A DNA stretch of 64,000 nt, taken from NCBI GenBank assembly GCA_035235625.1, contig CP141147.1:30548756-30612755 (forward strand). Reading direction: 5' to 3'. How positions within the stretch are numbered: the stretch's first letter is position 1; each line of letters starts with the position of its first letter. The DNA comes from Saururus chinensis. Lineage: Eukaryota; Streptophyta; Magnoliopsida; Piperales; Saururaceae. A program made the translations under genes and the position numbers. Shown here piece by piece: positions 1-14,976 of the stretch. The notes beneath the pieces are model-generated. The model was given only the letters and a program-made list of their open reading frames with translations, did not search any database and had not been told where the DNA came from.

Positions 1-46
1 GCAAGTGCCTTTTAAAGCATAAATTACTCACCTTTTTAACCATATA

Positions 47-149
47 CTCCCTCCATTTTAAAAAAAGTGTCCTATTTAATTTTTTAAATAAATTAAAATT
101 AATTTATTTTAAAAAATTAAATAAAATACTTATTTTAGGACAAAGAGAG
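47..149. mobile_element. Stowaway-like MITE, 103 bp
   Basis: The element begins CTCCCTCC and ends AAAGAGAG, and TA dinucleotides flank both ends (45-46 and 150-151). The interior folds back on itself around an A/T-rich core. This matches the known Stowaway (Tc1/mariner-type) pattern of short non-coding elements with TA target duplications. It is one of about ten copies in the window. Confidence 0.8.
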
Positions 150-1386
150 TATGTAAATAAGCACTAAACATCTTTAAAAGAACTTCAAATAAAATGGCAC
201 TGGCCTAGGTTATTTATGATTGAGCCTAATTGATCAAAGGGTTTTACCAATCCCTCCGTTGGATAGAGGAAGTGTTCGGTTCTGTAATTTCTTCACCACT
301 TCAAAAAAACGTTTGGATTCTAATTGAAGATGGCTACCTACCACTAATGAGCTAAAGCTTCCTGGTCATCGGATCATGGCTAAGTGTTTGTGATCTAAAT
401 GGCCATGGGGCTCTAGTTCACTACTCAACATTGAAGCTACAACGCTGGGCGAGTAGATTTCTCCATTCAAATTAGCTTTTAGTTCTAACATAATTTAATG
501 CTAGAGTGGAAGCATCTTTGGAGAGCCACAAAAAATTCTTTGCTTATACATTTAGTTTGTCATTGCTACAATTAGTCATGCTATCAAGTTGTTGTTACTT
601 GCTCTTGTTCAGACAGCGAGAAGATTTAAAGAGAATTTGAAGTTGGGAATTAAGCAGAAGATGATCAGTAGTTAATTTTGAATGACCATTTTGTTCTGCA
701 AAGGGAAGAACTTGATTCATGATGGGCTGTAAACGTGCCCAAAAATAGATGGGTCCCAGTAGTAATTGTAGCTGAGTGACCAAGATACAAAGATGGGCTT
801 GACTTCTTCATGCTTGACCAACATTCACGGATGCACACGTGAAGTGGGCTCTACTTGAGCCCTACTCATGTATTGGGTTTAATCTCCTCTGCTTGAACCC
901 AACCTTACTAGGCCAGATTATTGGAGGAAGCAATTGGGCCGTGGGCTGACCATGTTGTTGAGGAAAAATTTGGGCCTTACAGCTTCAGGAAGGAAAATAA
1001 TTTTTTTATTTTATTTTTTTGATATTTTAATCTTACTTCAGCTTTAATTCGGCTAAGAAAAGTGACCCTCTATTGTCCGGTGAGACTTACCTATATCAGT
1101 GTAATTGAAGGCTAAAGTAAGGTTTTAGTACAAGAAAATGGAATAGGACTACCGGCATGCCATCAACAGAATACTTAATCAGTTCTGTGTTCCATACAAG
1201 CAATTTCAGTAAATTGAGACAATAGTTAGTTTCTATAAACCATACCATCCATTTGCCAGCATCACTTCAAAAACTGATAGAAAGACTTCGTTAACAATGT
1301 TGTAGGAAATGGCCGCTCTTCCTGTGGAGGGAGATAGGGAGAGGTCTCGAGGTCGAATCCTTATGGGATTGAAAGCATATGTTATA

Positions 1387-1530
1387 CTCTCTATCCTCCT
1401 ATATTAATAGTTATGTTTAGAAAATAGTGATTTTCATTAAATGGTAAAATTTACATCTAAGAAAAAAGAAAATAAGTACCTAATCATTTAAATTAAATAA
1501 AATAATATTATTAATATAGAACACACTTTT
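1387..1530. mobile_element. Long-variant Stowaway-like MITE
   Basis: Starts CTCTCTATCC after TA and runs into an interior also found in part near 10313-10410, 11880-12056, 12667-12845 and 40715-40872: an ATTAATAGTT block, a middle block about accepting low nucleotide variety, and ATTAATATAG near the far end. The right border is not sharp. The family looks like a longer relative of the 103-bp MITEs with similar tips. Confidence 0.45.
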
Positions 1531-2439
1531 TTTTCTCTAAGTGAAGATATTAATTTGGGATAGAGTGCCAAGATTCAGGAGCCAAAGAAGATGTTGGCTC
1601 ATGCCAAAACTTGACAAAGCAAGAAATGATGCCCCTACCTGATATGGCCAAAGAGAAGGACAAGCGGGCCTGGGGAGTTGGTTCAAGACAACATTGGGGG
1701 CCTAGGGCCGGCCTAGGGCCAAAGTGCCAGTGACCGATTGGGCCGACAAAGGGGGAGGTGGTGTAGGTGTTGGTGCCAAAGCCACACACCACCATCGATG
1801 TCTCCACTTGTGACAGAGAAGAAGGGAGAAAGTGAAGATTCTCATGGTTAGGAAAAAAAACTTTTATGGGGCAGGACTTGCTCTACAATGAGTTAAGTAA
1901 TTAAGCAGTGGGAAAATGAGAAAAAGTTAAACGTTTTAATAGCATTCTATAGGAATATACTATTGTAAGAGTTCATTTGAATTTGCTCACCGAAGAAACT
2001 TCCTACAAATCTGCGTATTAATGCACTTGGATAATCGAGCACTCAAGTTCTATAGAAATTAATTAGTAGATGATCTCAGTCTGATTATCTAAAGTGCTCT
2101 TTTACTTTCACTCCAATGGCTATGAGACATAGGAAGCACTAATCATCAAATAAGAAGATGATTCATTTCACTCATTAAACACAATCTTATTAGGTGTTTG
2201 ATTACTCCTATGTTTTTGAAAGTGTGGAGAGTTCTGCCAAACAAGTAAGGACACCAAAGTACCAACAACAAAAATTTTATAAAAATTCAAAATATCACCA
2301 AATTTGTGAAAAAAGTTGCTAAAAAAAGAAGTTACAACCAAAGACTCCATTAGATTCTAAACATTAATCTTGCTTTAGTTCATTAGAGCATAAATATATG
2401 CAACATATACTAATTTTTTTAACTTATTTATATAATTAT

Positions 2440-2590
2440 CGCGATAACAAGGGGCGTACGATACGTTAGGACCCGATTAGAAGGACAACCGGGCTCTTAA
2501 AACATAGTATCCCACCATCAATTTCATTGAGCATATACAACACCCACACATCACACACACCAGCTAAGTCTTATGATAGATTAGCTTCCT
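2440..2590 (-). repeat. Dispersed repeat family C, copy 1
   Basis: Read on the minus strand, this shares a core with copies near 17455-17580 (minus), 30990-31135 (plus) and 35760-35915 (plus): a TGTGTGGGTGTTG-like start, an ATTGATGGTGGGAT-like middle and a CTAATCGGGTCCTAA-like end. No terminal repeats or target duplications could be fixed, so the type of element is unknown. A part copy lies near 40225-40290. Confidence 0.5.
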
Positions 2591-3675
2591 TAAAATGCAA
2601 CTTGAGTAGAGGTTGTCGGTGGATCATTGGGCTTAAGAGGTTTGCAAACACAATGTTTTCTTAATTTGAAAAGAAAAATGATTTCAAGCACAATTACTGA
2701 TTCATTCCTCTGTTTAGTGTTTTAAACCCATAAGACAAGGAAAAGGCCATGTGCAGCTACTCTCAAATTAGCCACATTAAACAAATGTGGAATCCTAGCT
2801 AACCAACCAACTTCTCCAAAACATGGTATTTTGCCTCTTTACAGCAACAATACCCACTGCATAACGTGCACGTTTTGTCCAAAATCACAAGCCACAAAGG
2901 CATCATTCTCTATGTGCATGTCCACAATTACGCCCATCATACTATACATGACATAGCCTTGAGCCCATGAGGCTCATGCATTCATACGCATGCATAAATA
3001 GGTTAAAGCGAGATTTGATTAAACTAATCACGCTACATAATGGTGCTTTCATGATCACATGGGGACTTGGGCAAAAGCCCCGGTGCTGCTGGTTAAAGCC
3101 ATCACACATGATTAGAATTAGCAGATGCTAATCGGAGTTGTCAATTGATCTTTTCTTATTTGTTTTCTCTTTATAGTAAGCTACAATGTGCACAATCGTG
3201 GAGACAGACAGAGAAGGGCTGGATAAAACATACATGCATCACATCAACGGAGCAAAAAGCACTGGGCTGGAATCTCCCATGTCAAGATCTAGGGTTTGAT
3301 ACCCTACTTTGCTTGCTCTATGCGAAGTCCTGGCACATGGACCCCAAGTGCATTCACATCACATAAATCATATTTTATCCTATATTTGTTATTGGTGATG
3401 TAAAGTATTTTATATACTTTTTTTTACATGTTGTTCCAATGTCCACTCCTAATTGACTTCTCATCTCTTACTCAATTCAAATGATTATAAGTATTTTTCT
3501 CTATTTAGAGTTGATTGACCTAGGCATCACGGGCACTCGGATCACAGGCTAGTTCAAATCGCCCGCTCACCCCCTTTATAAATGTCCCATCAGATTTGAT
3601 CGGATAACTCGCAATGTGCCATTGTGAGCTTGTGATATTTTTTTCCTTTCTCAAATAATTTTCTATTACTTATTA

Positions 3676-3779
3676 CTCTCTCCGTCTCACATTAATATCT
3701 CTATGTATTTTTTTTAAATAAATTTATTTTATTTTATTTTAAAAAACTAAATAGAACTATCAACAGAAGATGAAGGGAG
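3676..3779. mobile_element. Stowaway-like MITE, about 104 bp
   Basis: Starts CTCTCTCCGTC after TA and ends GAAGGGAG. The interior has the family's ATTAATATCTCTAT block and an AAAAAACTAAATAGA block. The right-hand TA has been lost (CA), so this copy is older than the one at 47-149. Confidence 0.7.
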
Positions 3780-4549
3780 CATTAAACAACCTTTACACCA
3801 AGCGATAGATAGAAAGTGATGATGTAGGAATGTAGGAGCCATTTTCCGCATTCTCATGTAGTAAAGAGAATAAACTCACTTTTTTTTCCTGCTAAAGAGA
3901 ATAAACTAGCCTGCCCATGTGACCATGTTACAATAATTTTCAAGGGAAAGAAGAAATCTTCAGTAAGCAAATCAAGATCACAAAGTCTATAGAGCAATTT
4001 TAGAGTTGATTCCTTTGACAATAAGGTGTAGGGTTATGGAATCCACATTCCTTTCACAATGACACATGATAACAATAACAAAAGAACAGCCTATGATCTG
4101 AGGCTAAGTATATGGGAACTGACAGCTCTTTCGATACTATATAAATGATGGGGATGTCGGTGCGTATTTTCGCAACATCCACTACCTTAGCCAGCTTGGC
4201 TTGCAATAGTCCTAATGCTGCAACCATTTGTTTATGTTTTGAAGAAAGTGTCAACATATGGGAAAATGATCTCATGCAAGTCATTCCATAGCATATATAT
4301 GTGATCATTTGCAAACCCACCTTATGTGGGCCCTATGGTGTCCCTCCTAGGTGGGACCATATTGGTTGTATAGAGACCCTCACATACTATATGTCAATCT
4401 CAATGAGATTAAACTTACCAAATTTGAAAATATTACGTTCACACCGAAATGCTCCTAGTGATGTGTATGCCCTAGAGTGGGTCCTTGCATATTCTTATAT
4501 ATGGGGCCCATGCAACATTGGGGCCCACACACCCTTAGACTTTATATGC

Positions 4550-4625
4550 CAATGGGATTCAAACTTGGGACCTCTTCCACTATTGGAAGCCATTCAATCA
4601 GTGCAACTAAGGCTGGATAGGTGCC
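4550..4625 (-). repeat. tRNA-like (possible SINE) segment
   Basis: On the minus strand there is a box-A-like stretch (TAGTTGCACTGATTG) about 35 bases ahead of a box-B-like stretch (AAGTTTGAATCCC). That spacing fits an internal RNA polymerase III promoter of the tRNA-derived SINE type. A similar but weaker segment lies at 5255-5335, beyond the (TA)n complex. No poly-A or simple tail could be fixed. Confidence 0.3.
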
Positions 4626-4806
4626 TACCGCTCATTTGAAGTCAAAAAAGGGCTTGAACTTTACATATTAAGATGGATGATGCGCCCCAATAGTTGGAAT
4701 ATGACCAAATTTGGTAAACAACTTTTTTGGGGGCCCACTTTCAATCCCAATTGGTCCCACTTTCATGGGACCACAAATGATCTCCCAGAGCTTAAGTTTT
4801 TTTTTA

Positions 4807-7888
<3,082 letters not shown>

Positions 7889-7991
7889 CTCTCTAAGTCC
7901 TAGATTAATATTTTTATTTAGTTTTTTAAAATAAATTAATTTAGTTTATTTTAAAAAACTAAATAAAGTTATTAATATGAGACATAAAGAG
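7889..7991. mobile_element. Stowaway-like MITE, 103 bp
   Basis: Starts CTCTCTAAG and ends ATAAAGAG between TA dinucleotides (7887-7888, 7992-7993). The A/T-rich interior has the same halves as the other copies. Confidence 0.75.
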
Positions 7992-8673
7992 TATTACTTA
8001 CGCTTAAAACCAAGCCAAGCTCAAACAAAGGATTTATACTTAAGGGCTCAAGGTTATCAATGTCCTTAATACAATTAGTAGAAGAGAATGCACTATGAGT
8101 TAGCTAACATCATCCCAATTCCCCAAACATATGATGATGTTGATGTTCCAGTATCTTCTCCTGAAAACCTATAATGCATTTCCATACCTCAAAGAAATAA
8201 TTATTTTTTGGTTGAAATTGTGTAACTATGACCTTAATCAGTATTTTTAGTCAATGGGAGCGCACCATAAGTTAGATCACATCATCATGAAATAATTACT
8301 AAGTCAATATTCCGAGCACTCATGATGTTGATGTCCCCCATCATCATCTAACATGGACCAATTAAATTTCTATTAAATTGGGACCCAGATTTTAATGAGA
8401 TGGCCGCAGGGTTAGCTTAGCACATTTAAAAAAGAGATGTAGATTAATACTTTTTATGTGAGGCTTAGATGAGAAGTGTTATACAAGTTGAAGATGATAA
8501 GTGGGGTCTTGAGTATATGCGTTTGGTGCACGTGTCGACATGAACAAGATGCTTTTGGGTTGCAAAACTTTAATCATATCCTATATTATTTAGGGAAGGA
8601 TTTTTTATGTTTCACTATAAAAGCGATAACAAGCTCACCAAAAAAAAAAGAATGTGAACTTATGATGTTTGAG

Positions 8674-8766
8674 ATCAACGATGTTGAATTGGTGCATGTT
8701 AGCACTAGTGATACTAGTGCTAATGTGTACTGGCAGTCTAGCATATACGCCGTCCATCTCATAGAT
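8674..8766. mobile_element. Small foldback element, GAGATC-tip family, copy 1
   Basis: Ends are near-complementary (GAGATCAACGATG against TACGCCGTCCATCTC). The centre is a perfect hairpin with 11-bp arms (8699-8709 and 8713-8723) and a 3-base loop. A second, shorter member lies at 63899-63956. No target duplication was fixed. Confidence 0.5.
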
Positions 8767-8916
8767 GAAGGGCCCCCATGTATTCCTTAAAATGGGCTCA
8801 TTGTCATAGTTGAGCATTAAAAACACTTCCATTACTTAGGGTCGTCATATCTTAATACAACAACGTTTAAGGTGCGAGACAAACTTTTTCCCTAAGCAAA
8901 AAAGTTTTATTATATA

Positions 8917-8993
8917 CCTTCTTTGTTTTAAAATAAGTGGTCTATTTAATTTTTGAAAATAAATTATTTTTAGTTTATTTTAAGAAATCAAAG
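8917..8993. mobile_element. Truncated Stowaway-like MITE
   Basis: The left half of the family is present (CCTTCTTTG tip, then AAATAAGTGGTCTATTTAAT), but the right end stops before the terminal repeat. It directly precedes another foldback at 9006. Confidence 0.55.
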
Positions 8994-9005
8994 ATTTTTG
9001 TCGCG

Positions 9006-9132
9006 TGTGAGCCCGATTTAATTGTTGTTAGATTTTGATCTGACAATGCATGTAACTCAGGGGATATATAGATTGTATGTCCCCTTGCACTGTTGGATTG
9101 AGATCTGACAACTCTCAAAACACGGGCTCATG
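9006..9132. mobile_element. Foldback MITE, about 127 bp
   Basis: Tips GTGAGCCCG and CGGGCTCAT are inverted. Inside them, GTTAGATTTTGATCTGACA faces GATTGAGATCTGACAAC, and a central GGGGATATAT/ATGTCCCC pair closes the dyad. The tip and the (C)GTCAGAT-like inner motif resemble the (TA)n-embedded element at 4910-5116, so they may be one wider family. It does not lie in a TA microsatellite. Confidence 0.5.
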
Positions 9133-10209
9133 TTAGTGCACGTAGGCCCATGGTAGAGGTGGAAAAGTGTCAGAATTAGGCTTGGACCTTTTTGACAAGG
9201 GCCATGTCAAGCCCAAGGTTTAAGGCCCTAGGTGCTCGGCCAGGTTGTGACACATGCCCAATTGAGGCATTTGAACCTTGGGCCTCCATTTATGAGTAAA
9301 TATTTAATTTTCTTTTTTAGGCGAGCATAAGGGCAAGCCCGGCTTATTCCAAGCACATTGAGCCCTGAGGCAATGTAGGACCTTCTTTTGGAGATGAAGG
9401 CCAAACCCGGCCTCCCCTACATCCAGGTCTCTAAAGGGCCAGCCACCTCTAGCCTCAGAGTCAATATTAACTTTTTTCATAATCAAATAAGACAATATAA
9501 AAATAAAAAAAGTTAGTGTTTTTATGGCTCAATGGTGACGACAAAAGAAGGAAAATCAATCCCAACATGACACATTGCTATGTAGGACCCAGTGGCACTG
9601 TAGGGTGACGTCTCGTGCAGCACACAGGTGGGTCCCTCCGTTGTTGAAGTGCGCCAGTGTTGCTCCTTTGCTTCCAATTCTGGCACTCTTTATGTGGACA
9701 CTATTTTCCCACTAAAAAATCACGTGCTTGAGCTGTGGGTCCGGTTGTTTCATTGTCACGAGATGTCAAATTGGGCTTCAAAACATGACAATTTTTTTTT
9801 GCTATAAAAGGAAAAAGAAAGAAAACGAAAAACTTGGTGAATATTGAACCAATATTTGAGAGTTCAAGGCTTGAACTTTTGGCTCAAAAAGTGTTTGAGT
9901 TGAGTCAACTCGGAGTCTCAAGAGAGTGAAAATGGAGTCACATATTCCAATGTTGAACATATTGATACCAAAACATACCAATTTTGGTTAAAATGAGAAT
10001 AAAAATAAATTTAGTTTGTTAAATATAAAAATATAAATATTTGTACAAAAAATTTATTTATTTCTTTAACAAATAAAAATATATAATGAATATAATATCA
10101 TCAAATCAACTAAGAGTATGATTTAAATCATAGTTGAACAACAGTAATTATACAATTGTATAAATATATAATGAACAGTCGATGAAGTCGCTCATGAAGT
10201 AAAATTATA
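9133..10209. other. Gene-free stretch
   Basis: Low-complexity AT-rich sequence with short open frames only. No RNA gene, element end or repeat could be supported. Confidence 0.5.
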
Positions 10210-10312
10210 CTCCCTCCATCCTAAATTAATAGCTCTATTTAAATAAAATAGTTTGTTTCATATTAATAACTTTGTTTTATTAAATTTAAATGATTAGGTA
10301 CTTCAAAAGGAG
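10210..10312. mobile_element. Stowaway-like MITE, 103 bp
   Basis: Starts CTCCCTCCATCC and ends TCAAAAGGAG, with TA on both sides. Its interior matches the long variant more than the 103-bp type, and the following 100 bp (ending near 10410 in ATTAATATAGGACATAAG) look like the second half of a long-variant copy. The unit may therefore extend to about 10410. Confidence 0.65.
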
Positions 10313-12666
10313 TATTATATGCTTATTTTTCCTTCTCTTACATATAGGTTTCACCCTTCAATAAAAATTACCAATTTTTCAAATATAGCTATTAATATAG
10401 GACATAAGAAATATTACTTTTAAGTGATCATTATAAAGTTTGAATCAAAAATTTATGGATAGTCACACAAAAAATTTAGTCAAAAAGGAATTTTAAAACT
10501 GCATATGCATTAAGCAAGAGAATTAAGATGTCTACGCTTTCATGCGCCACCAATTTAACCTAGATCTAGCCTGATTCTACTATGATTGGTTTGTTCTACT
10601 CTGATTTCCATCACAAGCCAACTTGAAAATCACCTAAGTTGGATAATCTGGCAATGAGTTAACCAAACCTAATTATTCCACTTAAACATGTTATATATGA
10701 GAGCAAGAAAAAACCTAATTTGTTAGCATGAACATTCATTTGTTTCCTGTGATCATATCTCTTTCGATCTTTCAAGTTTTTTTTTTCTTTTTGGTGTGTT
10801 CGAACTAGCCCTAATAAATCGAAAATGGAAAAAACAACATGAGCAGTTAGGTGGGCCTCTTAATCTTTGTTAAGATGATGGAGTTTTGAGTGTGGTTACC
10901 TCTCAAGCATGTTCTAGGTCTAAGATGGGCATGACTTTGGAGTAAATTTAGGTAGTGGCATATTTCCAAATTTCGTTTGTGGATTATTTTCTTTGGTTTG
11001 TTAACCATAAAAAATGCGTATTATACATATTTTTAGTGGTGAAGGATATTTTGGGCTTAAAACAAAAGAAAAGACTTGAAGATGTTCCCATATCATGCTT
11101 TCATACCTTAGGGGAAATGGGACAATGAAGTTACCTTTTAAATAGGAATGATAAGTATTTTTTTTATCAAAAGAGCATTCATCCTCCATTAAAATTTCCA
11201 CCACATGAACTCCCACACAAATTGTCAAACACCAAAAATACCCAACATGAACAAGTTCTCTCAAAGAAACCTAAAGTGAGAGAAAACTCATGCAAAGTAT
11301 GAAAAAGTTTAACATTGGATATACCAGTAAATTTATTCAACACCACATAATCATAGCACACAGCACATAATGGCCAACTTGGAAGATAGTGAAGAGATAC
11401 ACACAAGAATTATAGAAATGGTAAATGTGATTTTGAGGAAAGGAAAACACTAATATGTACCAGGTCAAATATCGAAAGATATATGCAGGTGTGATGCGAG
11501 CCATCAGATTATGATGTGAAACCTTATATTAAGTAAGGGGGCAGGGAGGTGATTCAAATTTGTTTACCCCTTAAATAATATAGGTCACATGATCAAAATT
11601 ATGTAACTTGAAAGCATTAGTACACGTGCGTTCGCATGCGTATGGGGCATATAAATAAGAGCTGAGATTTGTAGCAAGTGGGGAACCATGGACTGCCACT
11701 ATTGCCTAGTGATAGTGGGCCATGAAATTATGCTGATCTTATTAACACCATAGACCTAGGAATCTGGGTTAGTTCACCTTCAACCACATCAGTTGATTCC
11801 AACATAAAGGATATTTTAGTCATTTACTTTCTAGTTCTTAATACATGGTGCTTGCTTGATAATACTTCTGTGTCATAATGATTATATTTAAAAAAATAGT
11901 TATTTTTATTTAATGGTGAATCACACATGTAAGAAGGAAAAATAAGCTATTGATATTCTTTTCTGAAGTACCCAATTACGTAAATTTAACAAAAATAAAG
12001 TTATTAATATGGAACCAACTATTTTGTTAAATGGAGTTATTAATTTAAGAGGGAAGAGTATTTTTAATAAGGTGTTTAGGGATATGATTACGGCAAAGTT
12101 TAAAGTGACCATTTGGCTCAAAAACTCTGTGAATCGACTCCCCTCGTCTTGTCGAGCAAGATTCCATAGTGAGGCAAAATTAACATTATTTGACGTTTTA
12201 CTCTATATAGTTCCGGATTCCAACTACAAAAAGTTGTAAAACACCATTAGCTGATGTAACTCCAAATTGTCCACGTTACATTTTTTTCAAATTATACCAT
12301 ATAATAACAATAATAATATATATAAATATTCAATTATGATTTATATTTTACTTTTTATTGAATATAATATAATTACACTTGGCTAAATTTCTAACTATGT
12401 TTAAATTTTTGCGTATTTGTTAATTTTGACTGGAACTAACAAGGGCCCACTAGATCCCGAATTATGTAAAAGGGCAATGCCATTTTTCTGTCGCTAAGTT
12501 TGGAAAAGGAATGAAATTTGAGTTGAAGATTAAAGTTCCTAAAAAATCCTAAATATATTTTCCTTTTTTTTTAATAATTTTCCTCTTTCCCCTCCATTTT
12601 AACTATAGATTCACCAAAATGTGACTTCATATCAAAATGTTTCCAAAAGCTTCTCCATTGTTTATT
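10313..12666. other. Gene-free stretch with decayed MITE pieces
   Basis: Apart from long-variant MITE remnants near 10313-10410 and 11880-12056, there is nothing I can name. Short open frames at 11001-11406 (minus) and 11921-12239 overlap MITE remnants or AT-rich sequence and are not called. Confidence 0.5.
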
Positions 12667-12845
12667 TTCTCCATCTTATATTTAGCTTTATTTGAAAAAA
12701 AGATTACCCTACATTAATAGTTTCATTTAGCTTAATTTAAGTGGATGGGTACTAAAAACAAAGTCTAAGACTCTTATTTCCTATTTTCTCAGTTGTGGAT
12801 CCCACCATTCAACAAAATTCACGATTTTTCTATAAGACGGAGGTA
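12667..12845. mobile_element. Long-variant Stowaway-like MITE, about 180 bp
   Basis: Begins CTCCATCTTATATTTAGC and ends TATAAGACGGAGG next to TA. It has a middle block with GTGGATCCCACCATTCAA, absent from the 103-bp type. This is the most complete of the long-variant copies. Confidence 0.55.
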
Positions 12846-14450
12846 GTAACATGTTAAACAATAAAAATTTTACAAACCGATTTAAATCAACGTATGCACG
12901 CAAGATGAAATTTTAGTTTGACGAGATAAGAGGGCAGCCTCCTTTTTTGACTTATATATTAAGGAAGAGATCAACTTAAATTGCTTTGTGTTGAGGAGAA
13001 TAAAACAGCTTGAATTGTATTATGTGGTCCAAATTAATATCGAATGGAATCACTTTAAAATGACCCAAGACTTTAGTCTTTATAGCAATATCTATGGCCC
13101 GCTTATCACATCTGCTGGCGCGTGTACTTGGGGACCAAATTTCAATTCCATCATCTGTGGCAGTGCAATGGCCCAAATAAAGAGAAGATGCCTGCAGCAG
13201 ACCACTGCTAGTCATGTTTTGTTTCATCTTTACAAATGTGTTATTTGCTTCATATTTCATGTATCAATTTCTGCAAGAAATCTTTGCGTGGGGTTGGATG
13301 CTGCAACTCAACAAAGAAAGCCATGGACAAGTATAACAAGATGGTGTTAAATCAAGCCAATGCTTCTGCTATTTACTGCTGAGCTCAGTTTGCAGCACCA
13401 AAGACATGCAGTATTAATGTTTGATAGTGGAGAATCAAACATGACCATGGGGACACCTGTGCACTCTGCTAACCCTGGATGCGCAAGGAATGTAGTCCAT
13501 TTTAGGCAGATACAGTCTAAATTAAATGATTTACAGCAGAGGAGGGAAAAGGGGGGCCTGACCCTAATGACACTGGATGTTCCACTCTTCATGGCCAGAA
13601 TTACTTATTGTTGACCTTTGCTCCATCCCCTGCTGTCTCCTTCTTTCTCCCCCACAGCTTATTGTCAGTTGGTTTAATTCTACTGGGGTTCACAATCGAC
13701 AGAGATTATCATTGCCGACTGTGTTGCCATCTTAAATTTCCTCATCCAGTAAGTACCCTTTGTTGGCCTTTATTGCTTTTGGCCCAGTTGGTCTTATAAC
13801 AGCACAGAATGGGCATCTTGCCTGTTGGGTGAAATTTTTCATTAATAGTACTCAACAAACAAGCCGAAGTGGGCATTATTCTATTCACAGAATGGCCATC
13901 TCCATTGGGCTGCCCTGACCCCATCAACTTTCCTGTTCAAGCAATGGAATATTACTCTGATATAGGGTGGTTTTTGGCATATTTTAAGGTTTTGTCTGGC
14001 CAGCTGATAAGCATAATTGAATTTAGTTAATATTTTAATTAAAATTTGATTGCGGCTCAACATAGGGTTAGGTGTCTCATTCAACTGTCCGTGACAACTT
14101 TAGGTGGATGACCAAAAGATGTTTACCCCGAACTTCAAGATATTCCTAACAACATGACTTTCTTCATTACCCTGTGGGGGGTGACTTGCTTATAAAATTG
14201 CTCCATCATTGCATGGATCAATCAGGCATTAGTGTCTGAACAATGACAGGTGCTGTCATCTTCTTCCTATTTGGATAATTATGATGGTTAATCAGTTGTT
14301 CTCATCTTGACCTGCATGGTAAAAGAGCGGCACGTTCATGGATGAGGACAAATTAAAATTTTCCCAACTTTAGCCGTAAACGCATCAAGATAGACATTAC
14401 TACCTTTTTCAAATAACGGTGTTGTCATTATCTGTGTCATGTATCGAGCA
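12846..14450. other. Unassigned, more complex intergenic sequence
   Basis: Base composition is closer to balanced between about 13000 and 13950, and open frames of 80-120 codons overlap on both strands (12988-13350 plus, 13260-12976 minus, 13360-13614 plus, 13592-13347 minus). None resembles a known family, none has consistent splice partners, and the strands compete, so no gene is called. It could be unannotated single-copy sequence or an old element. Confidence 0.4.
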
Positions 14451-14588
14451 AAATAATGCAAATGGTTTACTATCATCTACACTCTAATAGTCTTTTTATA
14501 TAAAAAATAAAATTTTTATGTCACTGTTTTTACATTAAAATGATAGTCCAACCTTAGATTGGGGCAAGAAAAGTAAATCTTCCTATCA
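14451..14588 (+). repeat. Direct repeat R1 flanking a foldback/(TA)n unit
   Basis: The segment from AAATAATGCAAATGG to AAATCTTCCTATC recurs at 14840-14976 in the same orientation with scattered substitutions and small indels. The two copies bracket the (TA)n tract and foldback element at 14605-14838. Confidence 0.85.
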
Positions 14589-14600
14589 TCTCAAAGTTGA

Positions 14601-14604
<4 letters not shown>

Positions 14605-14636
<32 letters not shown>

Positions 14637-14838
14637 TTCTTTTTATATGAGCTTGGGCTCATATATAAGTGTAAGTTTTATGGGCCGTCAAATGTATATC
14701 AGGTGACCCATAGTATTTATAGGTTTAAATATGTATAAATATTATAAGCTACTAGATATAAATCTGAAAACTTATAAAGCTTTGGCTCACGCAGACGTAC
14801 ATGAGCATGAGCGCATGTAAATTTTTTCATATATATAT
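14605..14838. mobile_element. Foldback MITE with (TA)n borders, copy 2
   Basis: A (TA)n run (14605-14633) leads into a 195-bp unit with the same landmarks as 4910-5116: ATATGAGCTTGGGCTCATAT at the left tip, TATGGGCCGTCAAAT inside, ACTAGATATAAATCTGA near the right, then a short TA run to 14838. It is much more diverged than copy 1, and its right tip no longer pairs well. Two independent copies beside TA runs argue that the association is real. Confidence 0.7.
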
Positions 14839-14839
14839 T

Positions 14840-14976
14840 AAATAATGCAATGGTTTACTACCATCTTCACTCTAATAGTCTTTTTATATAGAAAATGAAA
14901 TTCTTATGTCATTTTTTTTACATTAAAATGATAGTCCAACCTTAGATTGGACTAAGAAAAATAAATCCTCCTATAT
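14840..14976 (+). repeat. Direct repeat R2
   Basis: Second copy of the sequence at 14451-14588. It is followed by a short GATA/AATAGATAG run to about 15010. Confidence 0.85.

Larger units (their letters stand above)
1..4549. other. Gene-free AT-rich intergenic stretch with MITEs
   Basis: No coding region could be supported here. The open frames are short, scattered and unlike any family I recognise. The stretch holds two Stowaway-like MITEs (47-149, 3676-3779), a longer MITE (about 1387-1530) and one copy of a dispersed repeat (about 2440-2590), listed separately. Around 1310-1360 a box-B-like stretch (GGTCGAATCC) hints at a tRNA-derived SINE, but no matching box A is convincing. Nothing else stands out. 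Confidence 0.6.
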
